Positions 58,201 to 64,000 of a stretch of 64,000 nucleotides of DNA are shown one piece after another. The notes beneath the pieces are model-generated. The model was not told where the DNA came from. It saw nothing but the letters and a program-made list of their open reading frames with translations, and made no database searches. A program made the position numbers and the translations under genes. How positions within the stretch are numbered: position 1 is the first letter of the stretch; each line of letters begins with the position of its first letter. Location: assembly GCF_032854445.1 (NCBI RefSeq), contig NC_088304.1, positions 4,464,001-4,528,000 on the forward strand. Direction: 5' to 3'. Source of the stretch: Liolophura sinensis (taxonomy: Eukaryota; Mollusca; Polyplacophora; Chitonida; Chitonidae).

Positions 58201-61200
58201 AGGAAGTTAATGTGTTCTTTTATTCTTGTATCAAAATTGTGTATGGGAAACAACCAAAATTATCAATCTGTTCATGCACATTATTTTACCAAAAAAAACT
58301 AATCAGTGTTTGTTAATTGTCCAGTTTATGGCGATTTTACCAAACATAATTTTCTTTGCCCCATGTTTCTATTACAGCATGATAATTGCTTAATTTAGTT
58401 AATTGAATTTTATTATTACTTTAGCAAATTCAGAGCAGCCACTGTCTCTTATAACAAAGATAAATGATGAATGTGTAAAAAATGATCAAAAGAAGACGAA
58501 AAAAAATCATGGAAAAATATAGAATTTAAATAGTTGACAGCATGCAACAATGACATAATTATCTCCTCTCGTTGCAGGAGCCTGGTAGGATGGAGTATTA
58601 TGCACCGCCCTTGACTGACCAGGACTTCAACAAGCCGGTGGGGCGCTACAGTCAGTCAATCTTCCAGAGTAACAGTTCCAGGGCGCTCACCGCCACCTCC
58701 ATTGGGAATCTGGTTGTCTGGGAAAGTAACAAACCCATCACAAAAGGTATGCCTCCACCAAATTTTACAGTTTGATGGTACCATAACTCCTCAAGCTTTT
58801 TGCATGTGAAAGAGCATATTTTGCACCTTATTAATTTGATTTTGAAAATACAGTGCCTGAGTTGGCCAATTTCATGGCATCACAAAAAAGTACAATTTTA
58901 TTAGTTTACACAGGATAATTGTTGCATAAAATCTTTCACACATGAGAAAAGGTTTAAGAATCACAGTATAGTGTAAGATATCAGATAAAACAAAGTCTTG
59001 GGTTTGGAAGGTATGTCCAAATCTGATTTCTTGTCAAAGCTGGCCTAGTGAAAGCTTTCATCCACAAACGTAGAATATAAAAACCTTTCTTGTCCTGATA
59101 GTTAATCTTGAAAAGCTGATGTCTGCTAACATTATTGGCTTAGGCATCTAAACCTTCCACAGTTGCTTGCCTTGTGGTATAGACTGTGCTAGTAGGAATA
59201 TAATATTTTGATTTTCTCTCTTTGAGCAGCTCACAATTTACCATCAGCAGATAAGAAACCCCTGAAGATAATCCGTTTACAGGAGAAGGGGATCAATGTG
59301 CTAACTGTCACCGACCAGTAAGTACATGGCTGCTAGCTGACCTTACTCGCAACTCTTACCTCTCCAGTTTGTTTGTTGGGTTGGATTTGTACCTTGAACC
59401 TATCTTGTCTTCAGTATCAAACTGACTATTGCCCGTGACATGAACCTCTGTGATAAGGATTATATACCACTCACTCGACATATACTGTCCAGTCTTTACA
59501 TTAATCTTTTCTTTCAGGCTGTAACATTCCATTTTACATGTGTTTTTCTCATTCGGGATAAAACTTCTAGGGTCCTACAGGTCAGTTGTGAACTTGAGGC
59601 AGTTTAAAATGATTTTAATCTGACGGAAAATCTTAAGCTGTTTGCCATTGAACATTGTGTATTTCTTGCAGGTTTATTGTGGTAGGAGACACAGCTGGGC
59701 ATGTCAAGTTTTTTGACCAGTCACTCAAATTGGTCAACTGGTAAGTGTCAAAGTTGAATCAAAACTCAATTCACTTATGATTTTTTTGGTTATGACGTCT
59801 TTATTGAACAAACAGAACTATAGCTTTTTATGTCAAAGTGGGATGGGTGAATTTCACTGATTACTTTTAGAGTCTTGTCTATTAATGCATGCTGTATTTG
59901 ATGTAAAAATCACCAAAAGTGCATTTTTTCAGTCTAATAAAGGTAACAATGTATTACTTCTGGTGCTGAAACATATTTTTTTTAATAGGGGGTGATCATA
60001 CATTCCCAAGCAAACATCAAAACACCTTTTTAAGATAAATAGGTTAAGATCAAAGTAAGTTACTTGCATGTAGTTATGAATGAAATGTATCAGCATAAGC
60101 TAGATCAAAACATTGCATCTGATGAAATTTATGGGAATTATTCTTCTTTGCTCCTGTTTGAAAGGTTCTTGAATGTTTGGAAGATTTGTAAATGTTTGAA
60201 AGGTTTGTGATTGTTTGAAATGTTAACAGGTATCAAAGCTTTAACCTGGGCTCAGTAAACTCGCTGTCATTTGAATACGTGGACAATTTCAGTCAGGTGT
60301 AAGTATGGAGACCAGAATTTCATTAATGAATCACTCCTCCTATATTAATCAAACAAAAAACCCACCCCCAGAAAACAAGAAAGCAAAAAATAACAGATGT
60401 ATGTGTGTTTTAGACCTGTAAATCATTGTAGATAACAGTTACATCTAGATACTATTTCAGACTTGCAGAACTTACAAGGTTCTTTGTAATTCTCTGAAAG
60501 GATACAGTGTATTAAGGGTGAATTTGACCTATATAGACATTTAAATGAAAAAAAGGAAACCCTCAGATGATGTTGACTCTCTGTATATGATATTTTTCAA
60601 CATAGAGCTGTAATTAACCTGTAGGTGTGTGGTTTTTATATACAGAGCCCCAGAGTCCTCAAAGTACCCTCCTGATGCCACCATCTTAGCCAGTCAGTTT
60701 GTCATTCGGGACTTTATTGTTGGTACGCACAGTGCCATGTTTGGCCATGTCACTGCTGAGGGCACCAAAGTAAAGGTAATACATTTGGTTTTCTAATAAC
60801 GATGTGACTTTTGGGAGTGGTTGGTGAGCAGGGATGTAGTGGATGTCAAGATATGTTCATATATCAAACTCAGTTACTCGTCCTCAATGTGACCAGTTTT
60901 CAGAGTAATCTCCCCTGAGTCCCAATTTTAAAGTTTTGACATTTTGAATGGATTTTTTTTCCCTGCAAGAATTTTTAGGAATATTCTACAATATTATCAT
61001 CTTCTAGTTGTATTTTTTCTGATCTTTCCAGACTCCGCAAATGTTTCGTGTAATTGGCTTTCAGTTTTTCTAAACATTTTGATCTTGTCTTCGTATTCCT
61101 ATACTAGTATGTTTTTGATCGAATGTGGAAAGGTATAGCTTCACTTATTACCTACATTCTTTCCTATTACTAACAATGTTGTTTTATTAGGTCATCCATA

Positions 61201-63108
61201 AGGAACATGACGCAGCCACTCACGCATTAGCCAGTCATCCATTTCAGTAAGTCATATGTTTTTCCACATGAGATAACAAAGAAATTAAAAGAAAAATATG
61301 CTTCTTCTGTTCAATTTGATGTTTAAGGTGTTGGATGTAATATTACTTATTAATTCCTTGTTGGTAAACCTTTTTTATCTGAGGCCAAATGATCATGATG
61401 GGAACTACCAAAGCTTCCAGCTCCGAAACTCTATTTCGCCCTGTCAGCTAAAGCACAGGACACCTAAACAATAGTACCAGAAATTATAATAAAATCAGTA
61501 GACAGTAGTACTTGGTTTATTTTCACCATGTCATGATTTTAAAGAGGTTTGGCATATGTCAAGCATTTTCCCGTTTTGGATATTTCATACATATCCTGTA
61601 TAAAATGTCTTCCCAAGGAACATTTTGTACAATTTACAATTCAGTTGTTATAATTAAGAAAAGAGAAATAGCAAAATGTTGTTGTGTGCGTATTTCTAGT
61701 ATATATTTTGTAAAAATCAAGTTATACTCAGCTGTAGTTTGATCTTTCAGGTGTTGGATGGCTGTTGGAGGTTTTTCAGGGTTTTTGAAAGTTTGGGACT
61801 ACAGAAAGAAGTAAGTACTGATAATTGTTGAAAATGTTAAGGAATTATAAGTCAAATGGAGACCAATTCTGATAAAATAAATGAAGAATTATACTGAATG
61901 TTACTCATTGAGAAGTCTCTAGCATTGCGTTTGACTACGAAGTTCAACGAAGATTGTATTTTATGTCATAAAAGATTGTTTGTTGATGTTTTCTAGGGGC
62001 ACTGTGTGCGGGAGGTTGTTGTGGTTGGGTGGGGAGTGGAGGTTAGGAGAGGTGCATATCATTTATTATTTATACCTATGTGAAATGTCAGGAATTCCAT
62101 CACTGATAAAAGTGCTATTTCACGTGTGGGATATCACTTGTGCTGTTACATTTTGATATTTCACACCCAGATGCCATGACATCAAAAAATAAACATTTTG
62201 CTTTATGACGTTCAAATCTGAGCTCAGCGGGATGAGGACATAATACAAGTTTAGTGATCTTTTAATATTCGTACGTCATGTAACACGACACGAAGCATAC
62301 AAGACATCACGTACGATGTCACGCTATATACAAGTCTGTGAAGGCCTACTAAAAAAGTCAATGTGAATATGAGAGTTACACCATACATTTCCATATTCTG
62401 TTACTGAGTACTTGTATAACTTATAACACATGGCAGTATTACATATATCAGACAAAGTACTGTGGTACTCAAGGAGACCATTGAAAACAGAACTAGGTTC
62501 CATGCCTATTATGTATAACTAATCTCTGGGGAATAACACATAATGAATGTCTGGCCCCGATAGCACAGTTGGTAGAGCGTTCGCTTCGGTAGCTGTAGAT
62601 CCAGGGTCACTCCTGGATCGAGTCACACCTAAAACCTTAAAAGAGGAAGTTATAAATTCCTTGCTTGGCGTTTAGCATGAAGTGGATAGTTCAACGACTG
62701 GTTGACCCATATCAATATAATGGCTCGGCGGCTTACTTGCCTTCGGTAAGGCATCTCAGTGAAGCAGCACTAGTTAAAAGAGCGGTGGAGGCACGAAGGG
62801 AATCCGTCCTGCAACAGGGAGGCACGTTACATGCACACTAAGGATTTCTTCATTGTCATATGACAGTTGTTAAGCACAATGTTAAACCCCAAGCGCTCAT
62901 GCACTCACATAATGAATGATATTAATCAAAATATACAGAACAAAATTTTCACAGTAATGCCTTCAGGAAGAGGTGTTTATGTCTGGCAGCTCACAGTATT
63001 AAATGTGAATCTTTTTTGTGTATTTTAGGATAGTAATTGGGAGTCGACAGTTTGAGAAAGGAAACCACATTTACAGCTGCACATATGACCCGAAGGGGGC
63101 GTTTCTAG
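52259..63108 (+). CDS. CFAP251: Cilia- and flagella-associated protein 251 (WDR66), 5' part, 15 exons
   Basis: CFAP251 belongs to the calmodulin- and spoke-associated complex at the base of radial spoke 3 in motile cilia. Exons: 52259-52349, 53265-53905, 54521-54667, 55742-55845, 56755-56860, 57599-57679, 58065-58142, 58578-58746, 59230-59317, 59672-59740, 60230-60298, 60646-60775, 61191-61246, 61751-61810, 63029-63108. All phases agree and give 656 residues; the human protein is about 1,150, so the rest lies beyond the window. Exons 1-2 encode a disordered Glu/Thr/Ala-rich N-terminus with imperfect PPKDDTNAASAENTQA repeats. From exon 3 come WD repeats matching the human protein: WSFGHNRNVPV, CAHTGIIYDF, YLLQGHANAI, VSEDKKWLATSDKG, VIVWDTHT, SKYPPDATI and RQFEKGN. 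Intron 1 appears to use a GC donor; the others are GT-AG. The start codon has a good context (A at -3, G at +4). Confidence 0.95.
54256..54325 (+). repeat. tRNA-like sequence, family E
   Basis: CTCTGCTCTACTGGTAGAAG resembles an A box and GCTAGTTCAACTCC a B box. The order TGGACTGCAACCCAGAGAT, then CAGCTGGTAA, is shared with the minus-strand copy at 42.9 kb. It is a SINE head or tRNA pseudogene in CFAP251 intron 2. Confidence 0.5.
54830..55050 (+). repeat. Dispersed repeat family X, copy 2 (CFAP251 intron 3)
   Basis: CTTTCAGTGCAATTTATGCA, TTTGATTTTGCAGACAAAGT, TTGGCCAATTTCAT, CACAGAATAAT and ATATGCTTGAATAA match the copy at 11.0 kb; GTGAAAAGGTTTAAGAAT at its end matches the one at 58.8 kb. Confidence 0.7.
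56020..56690. repeat. Minisatellite, 33-bp unit, about 20 copies, in CFAP251 intron 4
   Basis: The unit CCCTGCCCAAGCATCTACAT plus GTGTCTACATATT repeats with few changes (GTGTC, GTGCC or GCGTC; TATCC for TGCCC). As 33 is 11 codons and the unit has no stop in several frames, frames of more than 200 residues are open on both strands. Confidence 0.95.
58770..58990 (+). repeat. Dispersed repeat family X, copy 3 (CFAP251 intron 8)
   Basis: Shares TTGATTTTGAAAATACA, GAGTTGGCCAATTTCATGGC, TCACAAAAAAGTACAATTTT, ACACAGGATAAT and GAGAAAAGGTTTAAGAATCA with copies 1 and 2. Confidence 0.7.
62550..62905 (+). mobile_element. SINE family B, full length, in CFAP251 intron 14
   Basis: Head CTGGCCCCGATAGCACAGTT, then GGTAGAGCGTTCGCTTCGG, middle CTTAAAAGAGGAAGTTATAA and GTTCAACGACTGGTTGACCC, and end AAACCCCAAGCGCTCATGCA. 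A 13-bp direct repeat, CACATAATGAATG, flanks it at 62537-62549 and 62906-62918. Confidence 0.95.
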
Positions 63109-64000
63109 GTAAAAGATTATGGATTAATTTTGTTGGACTGAAAATCTTGTCTAGTTCATTTTATAGTAGTCAGCTGGGATTACCTGTGAATGCGCAGTTG
63201 TCAGTGAAGTCATCACATGTGATGCTTGTTTCTTCTTCAGTTGATCTTCATTTATATTGAGCACTATAATATTGATTATGATAATGATTTATTTATTTTC
63301 TGAAGGAGACCAGTTAACTTTATTGCCATCACAGTTTAACAACTATAACTTCTGTTTCTTACCAGTCACGAAACTACATGCGATGTTCAGTATTAAGTTC
63401 AGTATTATTCTCATGCAATTCTAGACTCCACAGTTTCCATTACTCTCTGGACCTTGGTGGCAACAGGCGATTGAGAAACACTCTCTTCTCTGGTTGCTCA
63501 TCACGCTTGCTTCTGACTGCTTTTCTACCACTTATATGACGTATATGACATGCATGCAAAGTTCTCCATTAGACCAAAATTAAAATATTTTATGTTTGAT
63601 GTTATGCAACCCACCCTTCAAAAAGGCCTCGACAGAAATTCTTTTTTCATGTTTTTTACAGATGCCCAATTTTTTTTATATTATTTCATTTAAAATGGGT
63701 TTTTTTTTTGCCGATCATTTGAAATGTCACTTTGTTTATACAGATGCTCTTTTGAGACATACAAATCTGAATATCCGATCTAAGGATGTCTTATTTTTAC
63801 TGATACGCGAAGACTGCTGCCATCCTTAGTCCGGACAACGTGCGCACCTGATTATGACATTGTATCTGTATTCAGCTACCCCATCGGCAAAGCTTGCTGC
63901 ATACGCAATACTTAATATCCAGATCCACTTATTGCATGGTCTGTCCACAAGCTAAGACATTTAAGCATCTTTTGCAATCACTGACACTTACCTTATTTCG
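63109..64000 (+). other. CFAP251: Intron 15 of CFAP251, running past the window end
   Basis: After the donor at 63109 (CTAG|GTAAAA) I found no further WD-repeat exon. Short open frames in this stretch have no matching domain. Confidence 0.6.

Overview
The window looks like genomic DNA of a marine lophotrochozoan, probably a mollusc or a close relative such as a brachiopod. Support: intron-rich animal genes with consensus splice sites, a Toll-like receptor with its ligand-binding and TIR regions in one exon, very abundant tRNA-derived SINEs ending in the motif GTACGGCGTAAAACACCAATC, a Penelope-like retroelement remnant, and an extreme density of minisatellites. The species assignment is inference. 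Nothing bacterial was seen.

Layout. 1-19 kb is gene-poor: a decayed Penelope-like element, a degenerate LINE 3' end, SINEs and five long tandem arrays (49, 39, 48, 23 and about 41 bp units). 19.3-20.4 kb holds a single-coding-exon alpha-1,3-fucosyltransferase (GT10, + strand). 24.7-27.8 kb holds two exons of a core-1 beta-1,3-galactosyltransferase-like gene (C1GALT1 family, - strand); I did not find its C-terminal exon. 30.9-31.8 kb is a 41-bp minisatellite. 32.1-34.9 kb is a complete Toll-like receptor (- strand). 35-41.8 kb is repeats only. 41.8-51.6 kb is PIGL, the GPI-anchor de-N-acetylase (- strand, seven exons, assembled here from splice phases, about 260 aa). 52.3 kb to the end is the 5' half or more of CFAP251/WDR66, a ciliary calmodulin- and spoke-associated WD-repeat protein (+ strand, 15 exons seen, continuing past the window).

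Functional links. FUT and the C1GALT1-like gene are Golgi glycosyltransferases lying tail to tail; PIGL acts in the ER on GPI precursors. PIGL and CFAP251 are head to head, with 690 bp between start codons and an RFX X-box-like site in that space, which suits a ciliary gene.

The most unusual structure is in PIGL. The 3' splice site and first part of the last coding exon have been amplified into a seven-copy, 65-bp tandem array, so intron 6 ends in a ladder of alternative acceptors. Only the most downstream one gives the conserved PIGL C-terminus. Other points: a probable GC-AG first intron in CFAP251, a long inverted repeat around (TA)n beside the C1GALT1-like exon, three unclassified dispersed repeat families, and a 1.25-kb region full of AGGTGTAC palindromes in PIGL intron 5.
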